A stretch of 64,000 nt of DNA from Gemmatimonadales bacterium (GTDB lineage: Bacteria > Gemmatimonadota > Gemmatimonadetes > Gemmatimonadales > GWC2-71-9): positions 222,441 to 286,440 of the forward strand of contig JACKDA010000001.1 in the NCBI GenBank assembly GCA_020633775.1. Reading direction: 5' to 3'. How positions within the stretch are numbered: the stretch's first letter is position 1; each line of letters begins with the position of its first letter. Positions 42,553 to 50,803 of this stretch are shown here, piece after piece. The notes under the pieces are model-generated. The model did not search any database and was not told the DNA's origin. It saw only the letters and a list, made by a program, of their open reading frames with translations. The translations under genes and the position numbers were made by a program.

Positions 42553-43199
42553 CCCTGGACCTGCGAACCCCCGAGGCTGCCAGCGCCGCGGTGCCGGAGG
42601 TCGCGGCGCACCTCGCGGCCGGCGGGGTGATCGCCTACCCAACTGAGACCGTGTACGGTCTCGGCTCCCTGACGACCGACGCGGGCCTCGATGCCCTCAC
42701 CGTCCTCAAGCGTCGCCCGTCCCGCAAGCCCTTCCTCCTCCTCGTCGCGGGGATCCCGATGCTCGAGCAGGCAGGGCTGGTGCTCTCGGGCGTCGCACGC
42801 CGGATGGCCGAGGAGTTCTGGCCGGGCCCGCTCACCCTCGTGCTGCCGGGGGCCGAGGGGCGGCTGCCGGATCGGCTCCGCGGTCCGGAGGGAGGGATCG
42901 CGGTGCGCTGGACCTCGCACCGCCCGCTGGCGACACTGATCGCGGGACTCGGCCTCCCCATCACCTCGACCAGCGCGAACCGACCGGGAGAGGGCACCGC
43001 GCCCGGAGCCGATGGGGTCGCCGATCGCTTCCCCGAGGCGGTCGCCTCGGGGCATTTGCTGGTGCTGGACGGCGGCGTGCTCGGCAACGTCCCCCCCTCG
43101 ACGATCGTCGATTGCACGGTGACCCCCGCCGCATTGATCCGGGAAGGCGCCATCGGGCGCGCGGAACTGCGGCGCCGGATCGGCCGCGGGGCGCCCTGA
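42549..43199 (+). CDS. L-threonylcarbamoyladenylate synthase-like protein, short TsaC/YciO type
   Basis: 216 residues, only the YrdC domain: IAYPTETVYGLGSL, LKRRPSRKPFLLLV, STSANRPGEG and PSTIVDCT. It lacks the Sua5 C-terminal domain present in the paralogue at 6151-7167. It may be the second enzyme for t6A, or a YciO-like protein of other function. ATG 42549 overlaps ispD by 4 bases. The arginine-phosphatase-like gene follows after 2 bases, as ywlC and ywlE are close neighbours in Bacillus. Confidence 0.88.
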   Translation: MTLDLRTPEAASAAVPEVAAHLAAGGVIAYPTETVYGLGSLTTDAGLDALTVLKRRPSRKPFLLLVAGIPMLEQAGLVLSGVARRMAEEFWPGPLTLVLPGAEGRLPDRLRGPEGGIAVRWTSHRPLATLIAGLGLPITSTSANRPGEGTAPGADGVADRFPEAVASGHLLVLDGGVLGNVPPSTIVDCTVTPAALIREGAIGRAELRRRIGRGAP

Positions 43200-43201
43200 A
43201 G

Positions 43202-43663
43202 ATGATCCGCAGCGTCCTCGTGGTCTGCTCCGGCAACACCTGCCGCTCCCCGCTCGCGGCGGCGATGCTTCGCGCCGCGCTGGCGGAGCGTCCCGCGCCG
43301 GGTGAGGTGCGCGTCGGTTCGGCAGGAACCGGCGCGTGGGACGGGGCACCTGCCTCCGAGGGGTCGTACCTGGTCGCCCTCGAGCGCGGGCTCGACCTAA
43401 GCACGCATCGGGCGCGCATGCTCACCACCCAGCTCGTCAGGGAAGCCGACCTGATCCTGACCATGACCACCGCGCACTCGCATCGGGTGATCGACATGGG
43501 CGGGGCGGGGAAGACCCACACGCTCGCGGCGTGGGCAGGCGAGGACGGTGGTGACATCCCCGATCCGTTCGGGGGCCACGTCGAACGCTACCGCGCGGTG
43601 GCCGACCAGATGGCGCCGTTGATCGCCGCGGTCGTCGACCGGCTCCGGGAACCGCCCAGGTGA
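43202..43663 (+). CDS. Low-molecular-weight phosphatase, YwlE-like (protein-arginine-phosphatase signature)
   Basis: 153 residues. The P-loop VVCSGNTCRSPLA has nucleophile C9 and R15, and the general-acid DPFGG is near the C-terminus. The residue between Asn and Cys is threonine (T13). In Bacillus YwlE the equivalent Thr gives selectivity for phospho-arginine, while tyrosine phosphatases carry Ile or similar there. ATG 43202 is followed by the beta strand SVLVVC. It overlaps aroE by 4 bases. Confidence 0.85.
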   Translation: MIRSVLVVCSGNTCRSPLAAAMLRAALAERPAPGEVRVGSAGTGAWDGAPASEGSYLVALERGLDLSTHRARMLTTQLVREADLILTMTTAHSHRVIDMGGAGKTHTLAAWAGEDGGDIPDPFGGHVERYRAVADQMAPLIAAVVDRLREPPR

Positions 43664-44469
43664 GCGGACCCGGGAGCCGGACGCGGGTCATCGCGCTCCT
43701 CGGCGATCCGGTCGGGCACTCCCTGTCGCCGCTCATGCAGAACGCGGCCTTCCGCGCCGCGGGACTCGACGCGGTCTACGTCGCGCTCCCCTGCGTTGCG
43801 GAGGACCTGCCAGGCGTGATGCGGACCCTCGTGCGGCAGGGAGGCGGCGGCAACGTGACCATCCCGCACAAGGCGCGGGCGGCCGAGGTCGGGTCCCCCG
43901 ATCCACGGGTGGCCCGGGCAGGTGTCGCCAACGTCTTCGGCGGCGGGCCCGAGGGCGTGCATGTCGGGAACACCGATGTGGACGGCATCCGGGCGACCGT
44001 GGACCGGCTGGGCGCCGGGCTGTCGCGGTGGATCGTGCTGGGGACCGGCGGGAGCGCACGTGCCGTCGGGTTGGCGGCCGCCGAGCATGGGGCTGCGCTG
44101 GCGGTGCGTTCGCGGAGCGCCGAGCGCGGGGCGGCGTTCGAGGCGTGGCTCCGGACGCTCGGGGTCGAGGTGATCGACCCGACGGACGCGGAACTGCTGC
44201 TGAACGCGACACCGGTGGGCCTTGCGGCGGATGACCCGATTCCCGGTGACGTCGGCACCCTGCCGGCATTGCGGGCCGTGATTGACCTCACCTACCGCCA
44301 GGTCGGTCGGACACCCCTCGTGGAATGGGCCACGGGTCGAGGGCTGCTCGCCTCGGATGGCCGCGAGATGCTCCTCATCCAGGGGGCCGCCGCCTGGCAC
44401 TGGTGGTTCCCCGGGGTCACCCCCCCGACGGAGGTGATGCGTGCGGCACTCGAGGGTCGACTGGGCTGA
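43660..44469 (+). CDS. aroE: Shikimate dehydrogenase
   Basis: 269 residues. ALLGDPVGHSLSPLMQNAAF binds shikimate, NVTIPHK carries the catalytic K71, NTDVDG the aspartate, and LGTGGSARA the NADP site. It reduces 3-dehydroshikimate in aromatic amino acid synthesis. GTG start overlaps the phosphatase; its last 29 bases overlap comF. Confidence 0.94.
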   Translation: MSGPGSRTRVIALLGDPVGHSLSPLMQNAAFRAAGLDAVYVALPCVAEDLPGVMRTLVRQGGGGNVTIPHKARAAEVGSPDPRVARAGVANVFGGGPEGVHVGNTDVDGIRATVDRLGAGLSRWIVLGTGGSARAVGLAAAEHGAALAVRSRSAERGAAFEAWLRTLGVEVIDPTDAELLLNATPVGLAADDPIPGDVGTLPALRAVIDLTYRQVGRTPLVEWATGRGLLASDGREMLLIQGAAAWHWWFPGVTPPTEVMRAALEGRLG

Positions 44470-45193
44470 ATCCCCGGGTGCGGCGTTCGCCCGGTGGCTG
44501 CTGCCTTCGGAGTGCCTGACCTGCCAGGACACCATCGCCGATCCCGCACAACCGCTGATCTGCGGCGTGTGTGCTGCCCGGTGGGCCGGACTCCCCGAAC
44601 CTGCCTGCGCGCGATGCCAGCATCCCCGACTGCTCGACCTCGACTGTCGCCTCTGCGCTGAGTGGCCGCCCGAGTTCATCGCGGCCCGGAGCGCCGTCCG
44701 GCTCGACGAACGGGTCCGGGAGGTCGCGCACGCCTTCAAGTATGGCGGCTGGCGTCGGCTGGCCCCCCTGATGGCGCGTCGCATGGCCCCGCACCTCGAC
44801 CTGCTCGGTCCCGGAGACCTGGTCCCCATCCCAACGTCGCGGCGGCGTCGCTGGCGTCGCGGCTACAACCAGGCCGAGGTGCTCGCTGCCGCGCTCGCCG
44901 AGCTCACGGGCCGTCGCGTCAGTTCGTCGGTCCTCACCCGGCGGAGCGGGGACTCGAGCCAGGTCGGCCGGACCCCGCAGGAGCGCCTCGCCAACCTCGG
45001 GGGCGCCTTCCGGGGGGAACGGGTGATGGGACCGGTCATCCTGGTCGATGATGTCTTCACGACCGGCGCCACGTTAGTTTCGGCAGCAACGGCCCTGCGG
45101 ACCGCCGGGGTCGAGCGGATCGCGGCGGTCACGTTTGCGCGGGCGGAACCACCGCTGGGGGCGGCGACCCGTCGGCGAGACACCACACCTTGA
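44441..45193 (+). CDS. comF: ComF family phosphoribosyltransferase-like protein
   Basis: 250 residues. Four cysteines in the N-terminal zinc region (CLTCQD, CGVC, CARC, CRLC), then RRRRWRRGYNQAEVLAAALAE and the PRPP-binding VILVDDVFTTGATL. ComF proteins take part in DNA uptake during competence; the biochemical role is uncertain. GTG 44441 lies inside the end of aroE. The gap promoter, if separate, must lie within this gene's end. Confidence 0.9.
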   Translation: MRHSRVDWAESPGAAFARWLLPSECLTCQDTIADPAQPLICGVCAARWAGLPEPACARCQHPRLLDLDCRLCAEWPPEFIAARSAVRLDERVREVAHAFKYGGWRRLAPLMARRMAPHLDLLGPGDLVPIPTSRRRRWRRGYNQAEVLAAALAELTGRRVSSSVLTRRSGDSSQVGRTPQERLANLGGAFRGERVMGPVILVDDVFTTGATLVSAATALRTAGVERIAAVTFARAEPPLGAATRRRDTTP

Positions 45194-45213
45194 CCCGGGA
45201 GCGGGAGCATCTG

Positions 45214-46227
45214 ATGGCGAAGATTCGCGTGGGCATCAACGGATTCGGCCGGATCGGTCGCAACGTCGTCCGGGCCGCCAAGGCGGCCGGCATCACCGAC
45301 ATCGACTTCGTGGCGGTGAACGACCTGACCGACACCCGCACCCTGGCGCACCTGCTGACCTACGACTCGGTGCATGGCCGGTTCCCGACCCCGGTGTCCG
45401 CCACCGAGGGCGGCCTCGACGTCGGCGGCGACCTCATGCGGGTGCTGTCCGAGCGCGACCCGGCCGCCCTGCCGTGGGGCGACCTCGGTGTCGACATCGT
45501 CCTCGAGTCCACCGGTCGCTTCACGAACCGTGACGACGCGGCGAAGCACCTCGCGGCGGGGGCGAAGAAGGTGATCATCTCCGCGCCGGCGAAGGGCGAG
45601 GACAAGACCTTCGTCTACGGCGTGAACCACCAGGAGTACGATCCCGCCACGCACCACGTGATCTCGAACGCGTCCTGCACCACCAACTGCCTGGTCCCGG
45701 TGGTCAAGGTGATCCGTGACACCTTCGGCTTCCAGCGCGGGTACATGACGACGGTGCACAGCTACACCAACGACCAGTCGATCCTCGACCTGCCGCACAA
45801 GGACCTCCGCCGGGCGCGGGCCGCGGCGATGTCGATCATCCCGACCTCGACCGGCGCCGCCAAGGCGACCTCGCTGGTCATTCCCGAGGTGAAGGGGAAG
45901 ATCGACGGGGTCGCGCTGCGGGTGCCGACGGCCGACGTCTCGCTGGTGGACCTCACCTGCATCGTGGATCGCGCGACGACCATCGACGAGGTCAACGCCG
46001 CGTTCCGCACCGCGGCGGCGGGAACGCTCGCCGGGGTGCTGGCGGTGAGCGACGAGCCGCTGGTCTCGATCGACTACGTCGGCAACCGGATGTCGAGCAC
46101 CGTGGACGCGCTCTCGACGCAGGTGATGGACGGCACGATGCTGCACGTCTCCTCCTGGTATGACAACGAGATGGGCTACTCGGCGCGCTGCGTCGACATG
46201 CTGCGGCACGTCGGCGCCGCGTTGTGA
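45214..46227 (+). CDS. gap: Glyceraldehyde-3-phosphate dehydrogenase, type I
   Basis: 337 residues. MAKIRVGINGFGRIGRNVVRA binds NAD, and SNASCTTNCL has catalytic C155. ATG 45214 follows a GGAGCGGGAG site; the open frame extends slightly upstream but lacks homology. It oxidises glyceraldehyde-3-phosphate in glycolysis. Its stop overlaps pgk by 4 bases, giving a gap-pgk-tpiA unit. Confidence 0.97.
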   Translation: MAKIRVGINGFGRIGRNVVRAAKAAGITDIDFVAVNDLTDTRTLAHLLTYDSVHGRFPTPVSATEGGLDVGGDLMRVLSERDPAALPWGDLGVDIVLESTGRFTNRDDAAKHLAAGAKKVIISAPAKGEDKTFVYGVNHQEYDPATHHVISNASCTTNCLVPVVKVIRDTFGFQRGYMTTVHSYTNDQSILDLPHKDLRRARAAAMSIIPTSTGAAKATSLVIPEVKGKIDGVALRVPTADVSLVDLTCIVDRATTIDEVNAAFRTAAAGTLAGVLAVSDEPLVSIDYVGNRMSSTVDALSTQVMDGTMLHVSSWYDNEMGYSARCVDMLRHVGAAL

Positions 46228-47417
46228 GCGCGCGACGGCTCGCGGACCTCGACGCCGCCCGGCTGGACGGCCAGCGCGTGGTCGTGCGCGCCGACCTGAA
46301 CGTGCCGCTCGCGGACGGGGCGGTCGCCGACGACACCCGGATCCGGGCCTCGCTGCCCACGATCCGGTTCCTCCGGGAGCACGGCGCGCGGGTGGTGCTG
46401 CTCTCCCATCTCGGCCGGCCGAAGGGCGCGCCCGACCCGCGCTACAGCCTGCGCCCGGTGGCGCGGGCGCTCGAGGCGCAGCTCGGAATCCCGGTGACCT
46501 TCCTCGCCGACCCGACCAGCGACGCGGCGGCGGCCGAGGTGCGCCACCTGCCGCGCGGCGGGGTGGCGCTCGGCGAGAACACCCGCTTCTACCCGGGGGA
46601 GGAGGCGAACGATCCGGCACTCGCGGATCGCTTCGCCGCACTCGGCGACCTGTTCGTCAACGACGCCTTCGGCACCGCGCACCGGGCCCACGCCTCGACC
46701 GAGGCGATCGCCCACCGCCTCAAGCCCGCCGTGTCGGGGTTCCTCCTCGAACGCGAGTTGCGGTTCCTCGGCGAGGCGATCGAGCAGCCGGCGCGCCCCT
46801 TCGTCGCGATCCTCGGCGGCGCCAAGATCTCCGGCAAGATCGACCTGATCGAGGCGCTGCTCCCCAAGGTGGACCGGATCCTGATCGGCGGTGCGATGGC
46901 GTGCACCTTCTTCAAGGCGATGGGGCTGGAGGTTGGTCGCTCCCTGGTCGAGGACGATCGGGTCGAGATGGCGGCACGCCTGCTCGCCGCGGCGGGCGAC
47001 AAGCTGATGCTGCCGACCGGCGCGATGGTGGGTGATCGCCTCGCCGGCGATGCCACGACGCGCGAGGTCGCGCGCGACGCGATCCCGGCCGACATGGCGA
47101 TGTACGACATCGACCAGGCGAGCGTCGCGCGATTCACCGAGGTCATCACCGCGGCGCGCACGGTGATCTGGAATGGCCCGATGGGCGTCTTCGAGACGCC
47201 GCCGTTCGATCGCGGCACCATGGGTGTCGCCCGGGCGCTGGCGGCGGCGACCGCCGCCGGGGCGATCACGATCGTCGGCGGTGGCGACAGTGCGGCTGCG
47301 ATCGCCGCCGGCGGCCTCGACGACCAGGTTTCCCACGTCAGCACCGGCGGGGGCGCCTCGCTCGAGTTCCTCGAGGGGAAGCCGCTCCCGGGCGTGCAGG
47401 CCCTCGATTCCCGCTAA
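46224..47417 (+). CDS. pgk: Phosphoglycerate kinase
   Basis: 397 residues. VVRADLNVPL, LLSHLGRPKG, ENTRFYPGEE and the C-terminal nucleotide site FETPPFDRGT and GGGDSAAAI identify PGK. It makes ATP from 1,3-bisphosphoglycerate. GTG start overlaps gap; tpiA follows after 8 bases. Confidence 0.97.
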   Translation: MSARRLADLDAARLDGQRVVVRADLNVPLADGAVADDTRIRASLPTIRFLREHGARVVLLSHLGRPKGAPDPRYSLRPVARALEAQLGIPVTFLADPTSDAAAAEVRHLPRGGVALGENTRFYPGEEANDPALADRFAALGDLFVNDAFGTAHRAHASTEAIAHRLKPAVSGFLLERELRFLGEAIEQPARPFVAILGGAKISGKIDLIEALLPKVDRILIGGAMACTFFKAMGLEVGRSLVEDDRVEMAARLLAAAGDKLMLPTGAMVGDRLAGDATTREVARDAIPADMAMYDIDQASVARFTEVITAARTVIWNGPMGVFETPPFDRGTMGVARALAAATAAGAITIVGGGDSAAAIAAGGLDDQVSHVSTGGGASLEFLEGKPLPGVQALDSR

Positions 47418-47425
47418 GGAGCATC

Positions 47426-48160
47426 ATGCTGTTCGCTGCCAACTGGAAGATGCACATCGGCCCCGGGGAGGCCCGCCAGTTCCTCGACCGATTCCTCGCG
47501 CTCGATGCGCCCCGTCCCGGTCGCACGGTGGCCTTCTTTCCCCCCGCGGTCTCGATCGAGGCGGTCGCCGCCCGGCTCGCCGGGCACGATCACCTCTCGG
47601 TCGGGGCGCAGGACGTCCACTGGGAGCCGCAGGGGGCGTTCACCGGGGCGATCTCGGTGGCGCTGGCTCGCGGCGCCGGGGCCGCGGCCGTCCTGGTCGG
47701 CCACTCGGAGCGTCGCCACGTCTTCGGCGAGACCGACGCCGAGACCGGACGGAAGGTGCAGGCCGTCCTCGCGGGTGGATTGCAGGCCGTCCTCTGCGTC
47801 GGGGAGCAGCTGATCGAACGCGACGAGGGGAAGACCCGCGGCGTCGTCGAGCGCCAGCTCCGCGCGGCGCTGGCCGGGGTCGAGCCGTCGGCCGACCTGG
47901 TGATCGCGTACGAGCCGGTCTGGGCGATCGGGACCGGCCGCAATGCCTCGCCGGGCGACGCCAACGAGGTTCACGGCGCGATCCGGGAGGTCCTCGCCGA
48001 TCTGGGGCTGCCCAGGACGACCCCGGTCCTCTACGGCGGATCGGTGAAGCCGGGCAACGCGGCCGCGCTCCTCGCGGAGTCCGAGATCGATGGGGTCCTC
48101 GTGGGCGGCGCCTCCCTGGACCCCGAGAGCTGGGCCGAGATCTGCGCCGCTGGCGGTTGA
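47426..48160 (+). CDS. tpiA: Triosephosphate isomerase
   Basis: 244 residues. FAANWKMH at the start, catalytic H93 in VGHSERR and E163 in AYEPVWAIGTG, and the phosphate-binding YGGSVKPGNA. It interconverts dihydroxyacetone phosphate and glyceraldehyde-3-phosphate. Its TGA stop is part of the -35 hexamer of the secG promoter. Confidence 0.98.
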   Translation: MLFAANWKMHIGPGEARQFLDRFLALDAPRPGRTVAFFPPAVSIEAVAARLAGHDHLSVGAQDVHWEPQGAFTGAISVALARGAGAAAVLVGHSERRHVFGETDAETGRKVQAVLAGGLQAVLCVGEQLIERDEGKTRGVVERQLRAALAGVEPSADLVIAYEPVWAIGTGRNASPGDANEVHGAIREVLADLGLPRTTPVLYGGSVKPGNAAALLAESEIDGVLVGGASLDPESWAEICAAGG

Positions 48161-48185
48161 AGGTGGCCCTCCCGGCCGCTATCTT
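48157..48185 (+). promoter_or_regulatory. Promoter of secG
   Basis: TTGAAG (48157-48162), 17 bases, TATCTT (48180-48185); the start codon is at 48218. One of the best promoter matches in the window. The -35 overlaps the tpiA stop. Confidence 0.65.
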
Positions 48186-48217
48186 TGGCGGCTAGGCCCG
48201 AACCCCAAGGATTCCAG

Positions 48218-48595
48218 ATGTTCGCGTTCCTGCTCACCCTGCTCATCATCGACGCCCTGATCCTCTCGGTCGTCGTGCTCCTCCAGGCCGGTCAAGGCGG
48301 CGGACTCGCCTCGCTCGGCGGCGGCGGGACCGCGTCCGTGCTCGGGGGGCGCCAGGCCACCACGCTGCTGACCAAGGCGACCTGGTGGACCGGCGGCATC
48401 TTCATGGCGCTCTCCCTCGTCCTCGGGTTGGTCTCGACCTCCTCGCAGGGTGACCTGACCGACGTCCAGCGGACCCTGCAGCAGCAGGCCGCCCCGGCCG
48501 ACCTGCCGACCGCCCCGATCGGCGGGGCGCCGGTCACCACGCCGCCCCCGGCGGGTGGGGGTGCCGAGGCGCCCGCTGAGGGCGCACCCCAGTGA
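48218..48595 (+). CDS. secG: Protein translocase subunit SecG
   Basis: 125 residues. Two membrane helices (about 2-22 and 54-74) flank the conserved loop QAGQGGGLASLGGGGTASVLGGRQA. The last 45 residues are Pro/Ala/Gly-rich and probably disordered. It helps SecYE in protein export. ATG 48218 has AAGG 7 bases upstream. The stop overlaps the carA GTG. Confidence 0.95.
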   Translation: MFAFLLTLLIIDALILSVVVLLQAGQGGGLASLGGGGTASVLGGRQATTLLTKATWWTGGIFMALSLVLGLVSTSSQGDLTDVQRTLQQQAAPADLPTAPIGGAPVTTPPPAGGGAEAPAEGAPQ

Positions 48596-49722
48596 GCGAG
48601 GCAGGGACTGAAGGCGGGACGAATCGTCCCGCCTTTGTCTTGCTGGAGGATGGGACCTGGTACGGCGGCACGCTCGTCGGCCCGGCTGCGCCGGCGTTCG
48701 GCGAGGTCGTCTTCACCACCAGCATGAGCGGCTACCAGGAGACCTTCACCGACCCGAGCTACCTCGGGCAGATCGTGGTGATGACCGCGCCGATGATCGG
48801 CAACTACGGGGTGACCGCCGAGGATGACGAATCGGCCCGGCCCCAGATCTCGGGCGTCGTCGTGCGGGAGCTCTCCGGGCAGTGGTCGAACTGGCGGGGG
48901 ACCGGCTCGCTCGCGCAGTGGCTCTCCGAGTCCGGGGTCCCGATCCTCACCGACGTGGACACCCGGCGGCTGACGCGGCACATCCGTGAGCGGGGCGCGA
49001 TGCGCGGTGTGATCGCACCGGGAGAGGCGCCCACGGATGCGCTCCGCGCCGCCCTCGCGGCCTCGCCGGCGATGGGGGGACAGGACCTCGCCTCCCGCGC
49101 GACCACGACCACCGGCTACCGCACCGGCACGGGACCGCTGGTCGTCGCCTACGACTTCGGGATGAAGCGCAACATCGTCCGGATGCTCGAAGCCACCGGC
49201 CTCTCGGTCGAGGTCGTCCCGGCGAGCACGCCCGCGTCCGAGGTCCTCGCGCGCAAGCCGGCCGGGATCTTCCTCTCGAACGGTCCCGGCGACCCGGCGG
49301 CGATCGACTACGCGCCCGGGACCATCCGGGAACTGGCCGAGTCGGGCGTCCCGATGTTCGGGATCTGTCTCGGCCATCAGCTCCTGTCGCTGGCGTTCGG
49401 CGGGGAGACCACGAAGCTCGGCTATGGCCACCGGGGCGGGAACCACCCGGTCAAGGAGCTGGCCACCGGGCGGGTGCTCATCACCACCCAGAACCACGGC
49501 TTCGCGGTGAAGGGTGGGCCGGACGGAGTGCCAGGTGCGGCAGAACTTGAGGTGACCCATGTCAACCTCAATGATGGCACCGTGGAAGGGATCCGACACC
49601 GCTCGCTGCCGGTCTTCGCGGTCCAGTATCATCCCGAGGCGGCACCGGGGCCCCACGACGCGTTCCCCCACTTCGGCGAGTTCCTCGAGGCGATCCGGGC
49701 CCGAGGGGACGCAAGCTCTTGA
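48592..49722 (+). CDS. carA: Carbamoyl-phosphate synthase small subunit
   Basis: 376 residues. PAFVLLEDGTWYGG opens the N-domain; the class I amidotransferase domain has nucleophile C259 in GICLGHQ and HPE near the end. It supplies ammonia from glutamine to CarB for arginine and pyrimidines. carB is not adjacent. GTG 48592 overlaps secG by 4 bases, but an intrinsic-terminator-like hairpin lies in codons 7-17, so start and expression deserve checking. Confidence 0.95.
   Translation: MSEAGTEGGTNRPAFVLLEDGTWYGGTLVGPAAPAFGEVVFTTSMSGYQETFTDPSYLGQIVVMTAPMIGNYGVTAEDDESARPQISGVVVRELSGQWSNWRGTGSLAQWLSESGVPILTDVDTRRLTRHIRERGAMRGVIAPGEAPTDALRAALAASPAMGGQDLASRATTTTGYRTGTGPLVVAYDFGMKRNIVRMLEATGLSVEVVPASTPASEVLARKPAGIFLSNGPGDPAAIDYAPGTIRELAESGVPMFGICLGHQLLSLAFGGETTKLGYGHRGGNHPVKELATGRVLITTQNHGFAVKGGPDGVPGAAELEVTHVNLNDGTVEGIRHRSLPVFAVQYHPEAAPGPHDAFPHFGEFLEAIRARGDASS
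48611..48641 (+). terminator. Intrinsic terminator-like hairpin after secG, inside 5' end of carA
   Basis: 48611-48620 pairs perfectly with 48626-48635 (10 bp, loop GAATC), followed by TTGTCTT-like T-rich bases. It is the most canonical terminator in the window, yet it lies within carA coding sequence. Confidence 0.65.
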
Positions 49723-49748
49723 CAGGCAACACTTAACGGTCGTACATA
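49719..49748 (+). promoter_or_regulatory. Promoter of the HU gene
   Basis: A perfect TTGACA (49719-49724), 18 bases, then TACATA (49743-49748), followed by a leader of about 45 bases. The -35 overlaps the carA stop. Confidence 0.58.
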
Positions 49749-49760
49749 TCGGCCCGAAGG

Positions 49761-49780
49761 CGGGGCCATCCGAGGCCCCG
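49761..49780 (+). promoter_or_regulatory. Hairpin in the HU leader
   Basis: A perfect 7-bp stem, CGGGGCC (49761-49767) with GGCCCCG (49774-49780), around loop ATCCGA. It lies 22 bases before the ATG and could affect stability or translation. Confidence 0.45.
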
Positions 49781-49801
49781 AGTCGTCTCCCCGGGGGGTC
49801 G

Positions 49802-50128
49802 ATGACCAAGGCCGATCTCGTCGAGCAGGTCACTGCTGCCATCGCCCGCACCTCCGGGCCGATGATCTCCAAGAAGGACTGCGCCCGCGTCGTCGATGCG
49901 TTCCTTGACGCCGTCAAGGAGGCGCTGCGTGACCAGCAGAACATCGAGGTCCGGGGATTCGGCACCTTCAAGATCCGGCGCCGCAAGACCCGGATGGCCC
50001 GCAACCCGCGGACCGGCGAGCCGGTCGAGGTCGCGGCGCGACCGGTGCCGGTCTTCAAGCCCAGCAAGGAGTTGCGCACCCTGGTCGCCGACGAGGAAGC
50101 GGCGCCCGGGTCGTCCGACCTCGACTGA
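49802..50128 (+). CDS. HU/IHF-family DNA-binding protein
   Basis: 108 residues. MTKADLVEQVTAAIA at the start, GFGTFKIRRRKTRMARNPRTGEPVEV forms the DNA-binding beta arm with the key RNPRTG proline, and the C-terminus has an acidic tail. It is a nucleoid architectural protein. ATG 49802 follows GGGGGG. moaD begins 2 bases after the stop. Confidence 0.95.
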   Translation: MTKADLVEQVTAAIARTSGPMISKKDCARVVDAFLDAVKEALRDQQNIEVRGFGTFKIRRRKTRMARNPRTGEPVEVAARPVPVFKPSKELRTLVADEEAAPGSSDLD

Positions 50129-50130
50129 CC

Positions 50131-50373
50131 ATGGCTCGGCTCGAGGTGCGCACCTTCGCCCGCTACGCCGAGCTGCTCGGCGATCCCGCCGCGGTCGAGC
50201 TCACCATGCCCTCGTCGGTCTCGGCGCTGCTCGACGCCCTCCGGCAACTTCCGGGGGGCGACGTGCTTCCGTCCCACCCGCTGGTCGCGATCAACCACAC
50301 GATGGCATCCGACGACACCCCGATCCGCGCGGGCGACGTCGTCGCCCTGCTGCCGCCGCTTGCCGGTGGCTGA
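50131..50373 (+). CDS. moaD: Molybdopterin synthase sulfur carrier subunit
   Basis: 80 residues, ubiquitin-like fold, ending PLAGG; the C-terminal Gly-Gly carries the thiocarboxylate. VRTFARYAELLG and VALLPPLAGG are typical. It works with MoaE, encoded immediately downstream. The last bases overlap moaE. Confidence 0.9.
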   Translation: MARLEVRTFARYAELLGDPAAVELTMPSSVSALLDALRQLPGGDVLPSHPLVAINHTMASDDTPIRAGDVVALLPPLAGG

Positions 50374-50803
50374 TCGGGACGCCTTCCTGACCCGCCATCC
50401 GCTCGGGGCGGCGGGTGACCCTGGCACGGGAGTCCTCCCGGGTCACGGCGGGGTCGTGAGCTTCCAGGGCGTGGTGCGGAATCTCCACGACGGGCGCCTG
50501 GTCACCGGGATCGAGTACGTCGCCTACGAGGAGATGGCGGAGCGGGAAGCGGCCCTGATCGTGCGCGAGGCCGAGGCACGCTGGCCGGTGCGTGTCACCC
50601 TCCGGCACCGCCTCGGCGCGCTCAACGTCGGGGAGGTGGCGGTCGTGGTGGTGATCGCCGCGGCGCATCGCGGCGAGGCGTTCACCGCCTGTCGGTGGGT
50701 GATCGACGAGGTGAAGCGGCGAGTCCCGATCTGGAAGCACGAGTCGTATGCCGACGGCTCCAGCGCCTGGGTCGATCCGACCGCCCCCGGCACGTCGCGG
50801 TGA
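50366..50803 (+). CDS. moaE: Molybdopterin synthase catalytic subunit
   Basis: 145 residues from GTG 50366, inside the end of moaD; TTG 50360 is an alternative. GGVVSFQGVVRNLHDGR, EEMAEREAALI, HRLGALNVGEVAVVV and RVPIWKHESYADGS with the catalytic lysine identify it. It adds sulfur to cyclic pyranopterin. Its stop overlaps moaA by 4 bases. Confidence 0.95.
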   Translation: MADRDAFLTRHPLGAAGDPGTGVLPGHGGVVSFQGVVRNLHDGRLVTGIEYVAYEEMAEREAALIVREAEARWPVRVTLRHRLGALNVGEVAVVVVIAAAHRGEAFTACRWVIDEVKRRVPIWKHESYADGSSAWVDPTAPGTSR

